Below, in pieces: positions 54,321 through 62,391 of a DNA stretch of 64,000 nucleotides (within the stretch, counting starts at the first letter, position 1; each line of letters begins with the position of its first letter). The stretch is from contig JAFWHO010000004.1 in NCBI GenBank assembly GCA_017515105.1, forward strand, positions 62,001 to 126,000. Direction: 5' to 3'. The notes beneath the pieces are model-generated. The model did not search any database. It was not told where the DNA came from and was given only the letters and a program-made list of their open reading frames with translations. The position numbers and the translations under genes were made by a program. The DNA comes from Candidatus Saccharimonadota bacterium. Its GTDB lineage: Bacteria > Patescibacteriota > Saccharimonadia > Saccharimonadales > Saccharimonadaceae.

Positions 54321-56204
54321 ATGAATGATGCAAATAAGATTAGACAAAAATTCTTAGAGTTTCAAGAAAAAAGAGGGCATAAAGTAATTGCGCCGGCACC
54401 GTTGGTGCTCGAGGGTGACCCGACAACCCTCTTTACTGGGTCTGGGATGCAGCCACTCTTGCCATATCTACTTGGCAAGGAGCACCCCATGGGTACGCGT
54501 CTCACGGATTCACAGCCTTCGATGAGATTGCAGGATATCGAGGACGTAGGTGACCCGAGACACACCACCGTATTTGAAATGCTTGGGAACTGGTCGCTTG
54601 GTGATTATTTCAAAGAAGAGCAGATCCGGGGATTTTTTGAATTCTTGACGAGCGAAGTAGGCTTAGATCCTGAACGGATTTATGTAACCTGTTTTATCGG
54701 TAACGAGAAATATGGTATTCCGCGCGATACCGAAGCGGCTGAGATTTGGCAGAAAGTGTTCCGCGAGGCGGGAATTGAAGCGAAAATTGCTGAGATCGGT
54801 TCTGCCGAAGATGGTGACAAACGCGGTATTAAGCCGGGTGAGAGAATTTTCTTCTATGACGACAAGGAGAACTGGTGGAGCCGTGGTGGTGGCTGCGATT
54901 CGACACCGATTGGTGACCCATGTGGACCAGATTCAGAGGTATTTTATGATTTCGGCGAAATGTTGCAAGATGAAGATAAATACGGTTTGGCCCATCCAGC
55001 TTCAGATGGGGCTAGATTTATGGAAATTGGTAACCAAGTCTTTATGCAATATAAACGGAATGAAGACGGTAGCTTTTCGGAGCTCGAGAAGAAAAATGTT
55101 GACTTCGGTGGCGGGCTTGAGAGAATTGCTGCAGCCGCGATCGGTTCATTTGATGTATTTAAAATCTCGCTAATCAAGCCTATTATCGATAAATTGGAAG
55201 AGATTTCTGGTAAATCCTACGATAACAACACTGCTGAGATGCGCGTAATTGCGGATCATATTCGCGGCGCATATCTACTGGCATCGCAGGGGCTCGTGCC
55301 GTCTAATAAGACGCAGGGGTACGCAATGAGAAGGCTCCTCCGACGCGCGATCCTAAGGGCGCTCGATCTTGGGATTTCGGATAATTTCCTAGCTGAGATC
55401 GTGCCGATCGTGGCAGACAATTATAAGGATCTACCTGATTCGATTTTGACAACTCGCGAAAACGCCCTAGACGTGATGATTCGTGAGGAAGTAGCCTTTA
55501 GAAAGACTCTAAATAAGGGCCTCAAAGAACTTGGTAAGATGACCCGGAATAATAAGACCTTAGACGGACGTGAAATCTTTAAACTCCAGGATACCTATGG
55601 GTTCCCGATGGAGCTCTCAGTGGAGGAATGCTACCGTGAGGGGATTAAGCTCTCAGAAAACTATGTAAAAGAGTTTGAGGAGGCATTGAAAGAGCAGCGC
55701 GAGAGATCTCAGACGGCTTCGAAGGGAATGTTCAAAGGTGGGCTTGAAGACCACGGTGAGCAGACTGTGAAGTATCACACCGCTACACATCTTTTGCTCG
55801 CGGCTTTACAAAAACTGGTGTCGCCTGACATTATGCAAAAGGGCTCTAATACCACTGCCGAAAGGTTAAGATTCGATTTTAATCTGGACCATAAAATGAC
55901 CGATGAGGAGAAAGCCGCGGTTGAAAAACAGGTAAATGAGTGGATTGAGGCAGATCTCCCGGTGGTTTATGATGAGTACGACAAGGATTATGCTCGAAAC
56001 GAGCTTAAGGCGCATGGGCAGTTCTGGGATAAGTACCCTGAGAAATTGAAAGTTTATACGATTGGCGATTTTGATAACCCGATTTCACGCGAGGTATGTG
56101 GTGGCCCGCACGTAGAACATACCGGCGTAATTGGCCACTTCAAAATCAAAAAAGAAGAGTCGTCGTCGGCTGGAGTCCGAAGAATTAAGGCTGTCATAGA
56201 ATAA
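54321..56204 (+). CDS. alaS: Alanyl-tRNA synthetase lacking the C-Ala domain
   Basis: 627 aa against ~875 in most bacteria. The class II catalytic core (IRQKFLEFQEKRGHKVIAPA, GMQPLLPYLLG, TVFEMLGNWSLGDYFKEE, and GGGLERIAAA) and the tRNA-recognition helices are complete. The editing domain has HTATHLLLAAL with its metal-binding His pair and ends CGGPHVEHTG, with Pro replacing the usual Thr. The protein stops at SAGVRRIKAVIE, right after the editing domain, so the C-Ala/DHHA1 domain is missing, and the linker before the editing domain is shortened. A normal terminator follows, so this is not a recent frameshift. Confidence 0.95.
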   Translation: MNDANKIRQKFLEFQEKRGHKVIAPAPLVLEGDPTTLFTGSGMQPLLPYLLGKEHPMGTRLTDSQPSMRLQDIEDVGDPRHTTVFEMLGNWSLGDYFKEEQIRGFFEFLTSEVGLDPERIYVTCFIGNEKYGIPRDTEAAEIWQKVFREAGIEAKIAEIGSAEDGDKRGIKPGERIFFYDDKENWWSRGGGCDSTPIGDPCGPDSEVFYDFGEMLQDEDKYGLAHPASDGARFMEIGNQVFMQYKRNEDGSFSELEKKNVDFGGGLERIAAAAIGSFDVFKISLIKPIIDKLEEISGKSYDNNTAEMRVIADHIRGAYLLASQGLVPSNKTQGYAMRRLLRRAILRALDLGISDNFLAEIVPIVADNYKDLPDSILTTRENALDVMIREEVAFRKTLNKGLKELGKMTRNNKTLDGREIFKLQDTYGFPMELSVEECYREGIKLSENYVKEFEEALKEQRERSQTASKGMFKGGLEDHGEQTVKYHTATHLLLAALQKLVSPDIMQKGSNTTAERLRFDFNLDHKMTDEEKAAVEKQVNEWIEADLPVVYDEYDKDYARNELKAHGQFWDKYPEKLKVYTIGDFDNPISREVCGGPHVEHTGVIGHFKIKKEESSSAGVRRIKAVIE

Positions 56205-56212
56205 TTAGAAAC

Positions 56213-56243
56213 AAAAAACGGTGCACTTTTTCTTGAAGGGCGC
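56213..56243. terminator. Bidirectional terminator between alaS and the PilM/FtsA-like gene
   Basis: AAAAACGGTGC ... GGCGCCGTTTTTAT; an imperfect stem with a 14-nt loop between convergent genes. Confidence 0.7.
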
Positions 56244-56248
56244 CGTTT

Positions 56249-57472
56249 TTATTTTTGGAGGAGTTTAGCGATTTTGGCTTTGATTTTGTTTTCTTCGGGA
56301 GCACCAGCTATCGTATCAACCCCGACACGAAGCAGGCCGAGGGCCGTGGCGTAAGAATGATCGAGGTCGAATTTTTCTTCTTTTACGAGGTTCGGGAGCT
56401 CGGCGACGTCGATCAAGTGAATGACCGGACGGCGGGAGAACGGCAAGGATTTGTACCAATCGGAAACAGCAAGGGTTTCTTGAATCATCGATAGGCTAGC
56501 ACCGCCGCCACAAAGTAAGACGTTGCGAGGGAGGCTGCCGACGTTGTCGAATTCCTCGAGGGCGACTTCGACACCAGTGAGCCACACACTGAGGTTACGC
56601 GATAGGGCGGATTCGACTTTAGCTTTGACGCGGTCGTCTAGTTTGGTGGTTTCGAAATCAAGTTTGTATTGTTCGGCGGTATCGTGATCAACGCCCAGAG
56701 ACTCTGCGACTTGGTGAGTGAAGCTGCGGCCGCCGATGGAGAACATTTTAGTGCCCTCGACGCCACCATCTTCGACGACGGCGATATCAGTAGTGCCACC
56801 TCCGATATCCATCACGATGCCAGAGAAATTTGAATCCAAATCGTCACCAAGGCAAGCGCGGCAGACTGCAAACGGCTCTACGGCAACGGTAAGAAGGTCG
56901 AGGTTAAGCTCGGCGCAGACTTTTTCGATTGCGGCAACGTGAATTAGGGGAGCAAATGCTGTATAAAATTGGATTACGACGTCCGAGCCTTTGAAACCGA
57001 TAGGGTTACTGATTTTGTACCCATCAATGATTAGCGAAACAATTGCAGAATTGATCAAGCGGACCTCAACATTATCATTACCAGTCTCTAGAGCGACGGT
57101 TTTCTTGGCCACTTCGCCAGATTTTTGCTGGACTTTCTTGATAATCTCCTGCATTTCATTGTCAGTGATAGGCTTGTTGGGGTTCTTGCGGTTATAATGG
57201 ACGGTAGTAGTAGAGCCCTTGATTAGCTCACCTGCCACGCCAACTACAGTCAGATCGGCTTTTTCGCCGGCTTGTTTTTCAACTTTAAACAAAGCGTCTT
57301 CGCATACATTAACCACGGCCGGGATGTCGGAGATAGCACCACCCCACATATTACCTTCGGCCTGCTTGGCTTTAGCGACGCCGAGGACCTCAAGATCACC
57401 CTTCCGATTCGGGCGGGCAAGGACGGCTTTCACGAATTCAGTGCCAATATCTAGGCCTAGTATAGTGCTCAT
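56249..57472 (-). CDS. Actin-fold ATPase of the PilM/FtsA family
   Basis: 407 aa. ILGLDIGTEFVKAVLA is the phosphate-1 motif, VMDIGGGTTDIAVVEDGG phosphate-2, and LLCGGGASLSMI the adenosine motif. An SHS2-like 1C subdomain of about 80-100 residues is inserted early, as in FtsA and PilM. It lacks an obvious FtsA C-terminal amphipathic helix. PilM (type IV pilus platform) or an FtsA-like division protein are both possible; no pil or ftsZ genes are adjacent. It overlaps the pseudouridine synthase gene by 4 nt (ATGA). Confidence 0.75.
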   Translation of the reverse strand: MSTILGLDIGTEFVKAVLARPNRKGDLEVLGVAKAKQAEGNMWGGAISDIPAVVNVCEDALFKVEKQAGEKADLTVVGVAGELIKGSTTTVHYNRKNPNKPITDNEMQEIIKKVQQKSGEVAKKTVALETGNDNVEVRLINSAIVSLIIDGYKISNPIGFKGSDVVIQFYTAFAPLIHVAAIEKVCAELNLDLLTVAVEPFAVCRACLGDDLDSNFSGIVMDIGGGTTDIAVVEDGGVEGTKMFSIGGRSFTHQVAESLGVDHDTAEQYKLDFETTKLDDRVKAKVESALSRNLSVWLTGVEVALEEFDNVGSLPRNVLLCGGGASLSMIQETLAVSDWYKSLPFSRRPVIHLIDVAELPNLVKEEKFDLDHSYATALGLLRVGVDTIAGAPEENKIKAKIAKLLQK

Positions 57473-58149
57473 ACTTTTATTATATCATATTTGCCGACGG
57501 AGAGGTCCCCCAGTTCGTATTTACCAAAAGTAGTGCGATGGAGCTTTACGACTTTATAACCTAGGGCGGCGAAAGTGCGACGAATTTGACGATTGCGGCC
57601 TTCGGTAAGCGAAACGATGTAGCTATTCGGTTTCTCGTCTTTAATTACTTTGAACCGACTCAGGCCGTCGTCTAGCATGACACCGTAGTCTGAAATCATT
57701 TGCTGGTGCAAAGGCTCCAAAGGTTTGTCTAGCTCTACTTCGTAGATTTTGGTTTTGCGAAATTTAGGATGGGTCATCTGAAAAGCAAAATCACCATCGT
57801 TGGTGAGGAGAATTAAGCCGGAAGAGTCCTTGTCGAGACGACCGACAGTTTTTAACTTGTGATATTTCTTGGGCAGAATTTCATAGATAGTCGGAGCGGT
57901 TTTTTGAGAGCGACGGGAGCAGACATAGCCGACAGGTTTATGAAAGGCCAAATAAAGATATTCCGTTTCGAACGGAATGATCTTATCATTATAACATACT
58001 TTGCTTGCTTTGTCAATTCTGTCCCCTAGAATTGCGGGGCGACCGTCGACGGAGACTCGATGGGAGGAAATCATTTCGTCTGCTTCGCGTCTAGATACGC
58101 CTAGTCGTTCGGCCAAAAATTTGTTAAGTCTAATCTTTGATTCTTCCAT
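57469..58149 (-). CDS. rRNA pseudouridine synthase (RsuA/RluB/E/F family)
   Basis: 226 aa. The N-terminal S4 domain (RLNKFLAERLGVSRREADEM) is followed by the catalytic domain with GRLDKDSSGLILLTNDG containing the nucleophilic Asp, YEVEL, and LTEGRNRQIRRTFAALGYKV. Closest by motif to RluB; the 16S (RsuA) or other 23S site cannot be told from sequence. It sits 6 nt behind the response regulator and ahead of the actin-like gene, in one operon. Confidence 0.9.
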   Translation of the reverse strand: MEESKIRLNKFLAERLGVSRREADEMISSHRVSVDGRPAILGDRIDKASKVCYNDKIIPFETEYLYLAFHKPVGYVCSRRSQKTAPTIYEILPKKYHKLKTVGRLDKDSSGLILLTNDGDFAFQMTHPKFRKTKIYEVELDKPLEPLHQQMISDYGVMLDDGLSRFKVIKDEKPNSYIVSLTEGRNRQIRRTFAALGYKVVKLHRTTFGKYELGDLSVGKYDIIKV

Positions 58150-58155
58150 ATGTTA

Positions 58156-58767
58156 TTACATAGCTGGTGCTTCGGGAGCAGCTGGGGCTGCTGGGGCTGG
58201 AGCCGCTGCTGGCATAGCTGGAGCCGCTGGAGCTGGAGCTGGAGCTGCCGCTGCTGCTGGCATAGCTGGAGCTGGAGCCGCTGCTGGAGCAGGTGCTGCT
58301 GCCATTTCTGGTGCCGGCATAGCTGGGGCTGGAGCCGCTGCTGGAGCTGCTTCTGGAGCTGGTGCGAGAGAACCAGGAACTGGAGCTGGAGCTCCGGCGC
58401 GATCGCCTAGTGTCTCATGGATGGTGTTGATTACATCTTCGATACCGACCTGTGATTTAACTAAGTATTTGTTGGCACCAAGACGTTCGCCGCGTTGCCT
58501 TTGGTCATCAGCGGAGAGAGCGGTCATCATGATTACTTTTATATTAGCCGTTTCGGGGGTTGAACGTAAAATATCGAGCATATCAAATCCGGAGATTTTT
58601 GGCATCATTACGTCACTTAGGATTAAGTCCGGTTTCTCGCGGACCGCGACAGCAAGCGCTTCCTCACCGTCCCCTGCGGACACGACTTCGTAGCCTTCGG
58701 CGGTGATGCGGATGCTGTAGATTTCTCGTAGGTTTGCGTCGTCTTCGACTACCATTACTTTACTCAT
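58156..58767 (-). CDS. Single-domain response regulator with Ala/Pro-rich tail
   Basis: 203 aa. Receiver domain (1-125): acidic pair VVEDD, phospho-acceptor in LILSDVMMP, Thr in MMTALS and Lys in YLVKSQ. No DNA-binding or enzymatic output follows. Instead residues ~127-203 are almost only Ala, Pro and Met with repeated APAP/AMPA units. The tail is probably extended and disordered, perhaps a docking segment. It overlaps the kinase gene by 4 nt; the partner ends in a similar tail. Confidence 0.9.
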   Translation of the reverse strand: MSKVMVVEDDANLREIYSIRITAEGYEVVSAGDGEEALAVAVREKPDLILSDVMMPKISGFDMLDILRSTPETANIKVIMMTALSADDQRQRGERLGANKYLVKSQVGIEDVINTIHETLGDRAGAPAPVPGSLAPAPEAAPAAAPAPAMPAPEMAAAPAPAAAPAPAMPAAAAAPAPAPAAPAMPAAAPAPAAPAAPEAPAM

Positions 58768-60491
58768 TGTTTTCCTCCATTTATGTTGTTATCATTTGTT
58801 TGAACTGGGTTAGTGGGCGGCGTAGGCTGGGGTGTTGCCGGACCTTGCGCCGTAGGCTGCGCCGGTGTGGGGGGCGCCGGTGGCGGACTCGGGATTGATG
58901 GCGCCGCTGGGGCTGGCGCTGGAGCAACTGGTTGAGCTGTAGCTGCTGGAGCCGTAGGTACTGCCGTTGCAGCTGGAGTAGTAGGAGTAGTAGTAGGAGC
59001 CGCTGGCGCCGGTGTTACCGGAGCTACAGCTGGCGTGACCGCTGGTGTTACTGCTGGAGCCGCTGGTGTTACGGGAGCTGCTGACGCCGTCGTTGTCGCA
59101 GCAGGGGCTGCCGGAGCGGTTGGAGCCGCTGGGGCTGCTGGAGCCGCCGGAGTAGCTGGTGCTGCAGGCGTTGCCGCCGGTGCTGCGGGAGCCACTGGAG
59201 CTACCGGAGCAGCTGCAGATGATGCTGCGCCCGCACTAGCGAGGAACGGATTTTGCTCTGGAGTATTGGTTGTAGAAGTAGATGAACCGCCGATCATTTG
59301 GTCTTGAATCTGTTGATTCTTAACTACGATCATACGTTTTTCATATTCGTCAGCGGTTAGGCGCGGCAGAGAAACATAGAAGGTCGTGCCTTCACCGAAT
59401 GCAGATTCGGCCCAGACTTTGCCACCCATAGCCTCGACGCGCTGTTTAACCAGATATAGACCGAGACCAGTACCGCCAATCGTCCTAGTGTCGGAATTAT
59501 CAACACGGTAAAACTTTTGGAAAATATGCGTGAGGTCATCAGCGGAAATACCGATACCGGTGTCAGTGACATTAATAAGCACACGGTCGCCGTCGCCACG
59601 TACATTTACATAAACTGAGCCTCCCTCGGGGGTATATTTGATGGCATTACTAATTAGGTTGTCTACAATTTCCTGGAGATACGTAGTATCCACGAAACTG
59701 TAAACTACTTGCTGCATTTTGCGGCCCATGTCGGATGACGATTCGCTTGAACCAAAGGTGAGTTTAAGCTTGGCTTCTTCGGCGGGCGGAATATGCTCTT
59801 TGGCAATAGACTCAACTAGGCTAGTCATTTCGACTGGCTCGAGATGGAGTTTGCTCTTACCGTCGTCAAGCTTGGTGACGTCAAGTAGGTCTTGGAATAA
59901 TTTACCTAGGTGTTTTGAAGCTTTTTCGGCGGCATCAAGATAGCCGCGTGCTCGCTCATCGATAGTAGCGGTCTGCGGATTTAGGGCCAACATTAGATAT
60001 CCATCAATGGTTGCTACCGGTGTGCGCATCTCGTGCGATGCTGTAGAAATAAATTCGGTTTGTTCGCCTTCCTCTTCGAGTTCTTTGGTAATATCGCGGA
60101 AGGTAATAATACGGTCAGTATTTACTCCATCAGTCTGAATGACAGAAATCGATACCGGGACACGTTTGTCTGAAGACGTATTGATAAGTGAAGCTTGGTA
60201 ATGCTCGAGCGGTTGATTAGTTTTGATTGCTTGAGTTAGGAGGTTTTCTTGGTCAGATAACTCGCGACCCTCTTTACTCTCTAGCTTGATAACTAGGGCG
60301 TAATCTAGCCCGACAGCATCATTTGCTGAGCTCACGCCGGTCATAAGAACCGCCGCTGGGTTGATAAATTTAATGGTTCCGCCCTTGTCGATAATGGCTA
60401 CGCCATCATGAAGCGATTTTAGAACCAATTCAGCCATGCCGGAATCTTCGGCCTGCTCGTTTTGGGTATTTTCATGCTTAAACATTTTCAT
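58764..60491 (-). CDS. Soluble PAS sensor histidine kinase with Ala/Pro/Thr-rich tail
   Basis: 575 aa without membrane segments. PAS domain (about 20-135, VAIIDKGGTIKFINPAAVLM) followed by HisKA with phospho-acceptor STASHEMRTPVATIDGY and HATPase_c with N-box LISNAIKYTPEG, VTDTGIGIS and GGTGLGLYLVKQ. Residues ~410-575 are low complexity (APAAPAATPAAP, TTTPTTPAA) and end in an Asn-rich tip. A cytoplasmic sensor, possibly redox or ligand sensing through PAS. A minus-strand TAAAAT (60500-60505) lies 8 nt before the ATG. It heads the operon with the regulator, pseudouridine synthase and actin-like ATPase. Confidence 0.92.
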   Translation of the reverse strand: MKMFKHENTQNEQAEDSGMAELVLKSLHDGVAIIDKGGTIKFINPAAVLMTGVSSANDAVGLDYALVIKLESKEGRELSDQENLLTQAIKTNQPLEHYQASLINTSSDKRVPVSISVIQTDGVNTDRIITFRDITKELEEEGEQTEFISTASHEMRTPVATIDGYLMLALNPQTATIDERARGYLDAAEKASKHLGKLFQDLLDVTKLDDGKSKLHLEPVEMTSLVESIAKEHIPPAEEAKLKLTFGSSESSSDMGRKMQQVVYSFVDTTYLQEIVDNLISNAIKYTPEGGSVYVNVRGDGDRVLINVTDTGIGISADDLTHIFQKFYRVDNSDTRTIGGTGLGLYLVKQRVEAMGGKVWAESAFGEGTTFYVSLPRLTADEYEKRMIVVKNQQIQDQMIGGSSTSTTNTPEQNPFLASAGAASSAAAPVAPVAPAAPAATPAAPATPAAPAAPAAPTAPAAPAATTTASAAPVTPAAPAVTPAVTPAVAPVTPAPAAPTTTPTTPAATAVPTAPAATAQPVAPAPAPAAPSIPSPPPAPPTPAQPTAQGPATPQPTPPTNPVQTNDNNINGGKQ

Positions 60492-60527
60492 TTATATATA
60501 TTTTAACACAAGCATCAAAAAATGTGT

Positions 60528-60533
60528 TATATT
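60528..60533 (+). promoter_or_regulatory. Leaderless -10 box before the 60540 gene
   Basis: TATATT, 6 nt before ATG 60540, divergent from the histidine kinase promoter. Confidence 0.6.
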
Positions 60534-60539
60534 TTATAT

Positions 60540-62375
60540 ATGAATAAGGATGTTATTTATATAGAACCCGAGGATGACATCACGGATGTTATCGCAAAAA
60601 TCGAGAAATCAAAAGAAAAAATCGTGGCTCTAGTACCGCCAAAGAAGGCGGGTGTGTTCCGGAGCATCGTAAACATCAAACTTATTTACAAAGCCGGTAA
60701 ATCAGCCGAAAAAACTATTGTACTTGTTACCGTGGATCCATCAATTGTCAAACTTGCGGCTTCAATCAAACTACCTGTAACAAAAGACCTCAATACGGCT
60801 CCCGTGATTCCGACCGTTGACGATGATGAGGAGATCGAAAATGTCTCCAAAGAAGAGTTGGTTGAAAGTCCGGACGGTAAAGTAGAAGCCGAAGAAGACG
60901 AAAAAGACGATGAGGAAGAAGATGCAGAAGACGAAGAAGATGAAGGAGAGGATGAGAAAGAGGAAGACAAGAAAAACGCCAAAAAATCTAAAGAAAAGAA
61001 GAGCTCGTCCAAGAAGAATCTTCCTGAAGGTATTAATAAAATCATTGAATGGATCAAGGATCATAAGAAATTATCAATTGCTTGTGGTGTTGGCTTAGTC
61101 CTCCTAATACTATTTATGATTTGGGCTTTTGCTATAGCTCCTGCCGTCACTGTCTCTGTGGGCGTCAAGGCTTCATCAAACAACTTCTCAGAAGCTGTAA
61201 CCTTTACGACTAATTTGTCTGACGAAGATTCAAGCATTGGTAAATTCTATTTGGAAGAAAAGAAGATTGAAACCCCTCAGGAAGTGGAATTTGAAGCCAC
61301 TGGGAAAAAGAATGTTGGCGAAAAAGCGAGTGGCGAATTAGTGGTTTACGCATATTTCAAGAATAAGGGCAACGTCCAAGTTGACGGCGGATCACAGTTT
61401 ACATTTAATGGGTTAAGTTTTGTTTCCGACAAGACCGTAACTCTTTCCTGGGATGGCGCAACTATTAGCGACTGTGAGAATAATGGCGAAGCATCTCTGA
61501 TTACTTCGGGGTGCTTGATCCACGCTAGAGTTGGTGTGGTTGCCGGAGAACCTGGGTCGAAATATAATATATCCCCATCTAATAGTGGTTGGAATACAAA
61601 TGCTCAGGTCGGAGTCTATTCGGATAAGGCTATGGCGGGCGGTACTGACCAAGAGATTACCGTAGTCCAGCAATCTGATGTCGACAAAGCAAAAAGCCAA
61701 TTAACCACCAGTGGTTTAGATGAAAATAAGGCAAAACTGCTTGAAGAAGTTGGCGACGATATGCTCGTGATTGAGTCTAGCTTGGAGCAAAAAACGTCTG
61801 ATCCTGAAGTAACGCCAAAGATTGGCGAAGAAGTTAAGGATGGGGCCAAAGCGACCCTCAAAGTGACGACCACTACTTCGATTTATGCAATCGATAAGAC
61901 CAAGGTGATTGAGTTTATCACCGAAAAAGCGAACCTCAAAGACGATCAGAAGATTTACGAGATGAAGGATCCATTTATCGAAAACTTCCTCAAGACTGAC
62001 AGTGGCTATACCGGTAAGCTCAAAACTTCATATCTTACTGGTCCGAATTTGACCGAAACCAGTATCGCTGACCTAATCAAGGGCCACGGTATTGGCGACG
62101 CAACCCATATGCTAAAGGATATTGACGGCGTGGTTGATGCTAGGATTGACGGTTCGTTCCCATGGGTAAGCACCGTGCCAGGTGATACGAACAAGATTAC
62201 TGTATATCTCGAAGTGAAGGACCAGAACGGGAATAAGGTTGAGCAAAAGAATGAGGACGAGGAATCTAAGGACTCCAAAGATTCTAAGGATTCGGAAAAA
62301 TCTGACGGTTCGGAAGAATCAAAAGACGAGGAAGACAAGAATAAGAGCGCGGATAAAAAATCCGAAAAGAATTAA
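60540..62375 (+). CDS. CPR-type membrane protein with acidic linker and extracytoplasmic domain
   Basis: 612 aa. Residues 1-90 (VIYIEPEDDITDVIAKIEKS, KIVALVPPKKAGVFRSIVN, VLVTVDPSIVKLAASIKLPV) form a small alpha/beta domain that I recall from Patescibacteria proteins often labelled baseplate J-like. A long Asp/Glu-rich stretch (about 95-150) and a Lys-rich patch precede one membrane helix (about 182-206). The ~370-residue outer part is beta-rich with paired Cys (ISDCENNG, TSGCLIHARV), then a Lys/Ser/Asp tail. Function unknown; the inner domain may bind nucleotide or protein. Next gene 16 nt downstream. Confidence 0.75.
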   Translation: MNKDVIYIEPEDDITDVIAKIEKSKEKIVALVPPKKAGVFRSIVNIKLIYKAGKSAEKTIVLVTVDPSIVKLAASIKLPVTKDLNTAPVIPTVDDDEEIENVSKEELVESPDGKVEAEEDEKDDEEEDAEDEEDEGEDEKEEDKKNAKKSKEKKSSSKKNLPEGINKIIEWIKDHKKLSIACGVGLVLLILFMIWAFAIAPAVTVSVGVKASSNNFSEAVTFTTNLSDEDSSIGKFYLEEKKIETPQEVEFEATGKKNVGEKASGELVVYAYFKNKGNVQVDGGSQFTFNGLSFVSDKTVTLSWDGATISDCENNGEASLITSGCLIHARVGVVAGEPGSKYNISPSNSGWNTNAQVGVYSDKAMAGGTDQEITVVQQSDVDKAKSQLTTSGLDENKAKLLEEVGDDMLVIESSLEQKTSDPEVTPKIGEEVKDGAKATLKVTTTTSIYAIDKTKVIEFITEKANLKDDQKIYEMKDPFIENFLKTDSGYTGKLKTSYLTGPNLTETSIADLIKGHGIGDATHMLKDIDGVVDARIDGSFPWVSTVPGDTNKITVYLEVKDQNGNKVEQKNEDEESKDSKDSKDSEKSDGSEESKDEEDKNKSADKKSEKN

Positions 62376-62391
62376 CGGGGACTAGTCGAGA

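Noticed and set aside
58156-59300. Long plus-strand Gly/Ala-rich open frames opposite the Ala/Pro tails
   Set aside because: They are mirror images of GC-rich repetitive codons and have no ribosome-binding site or promoter.
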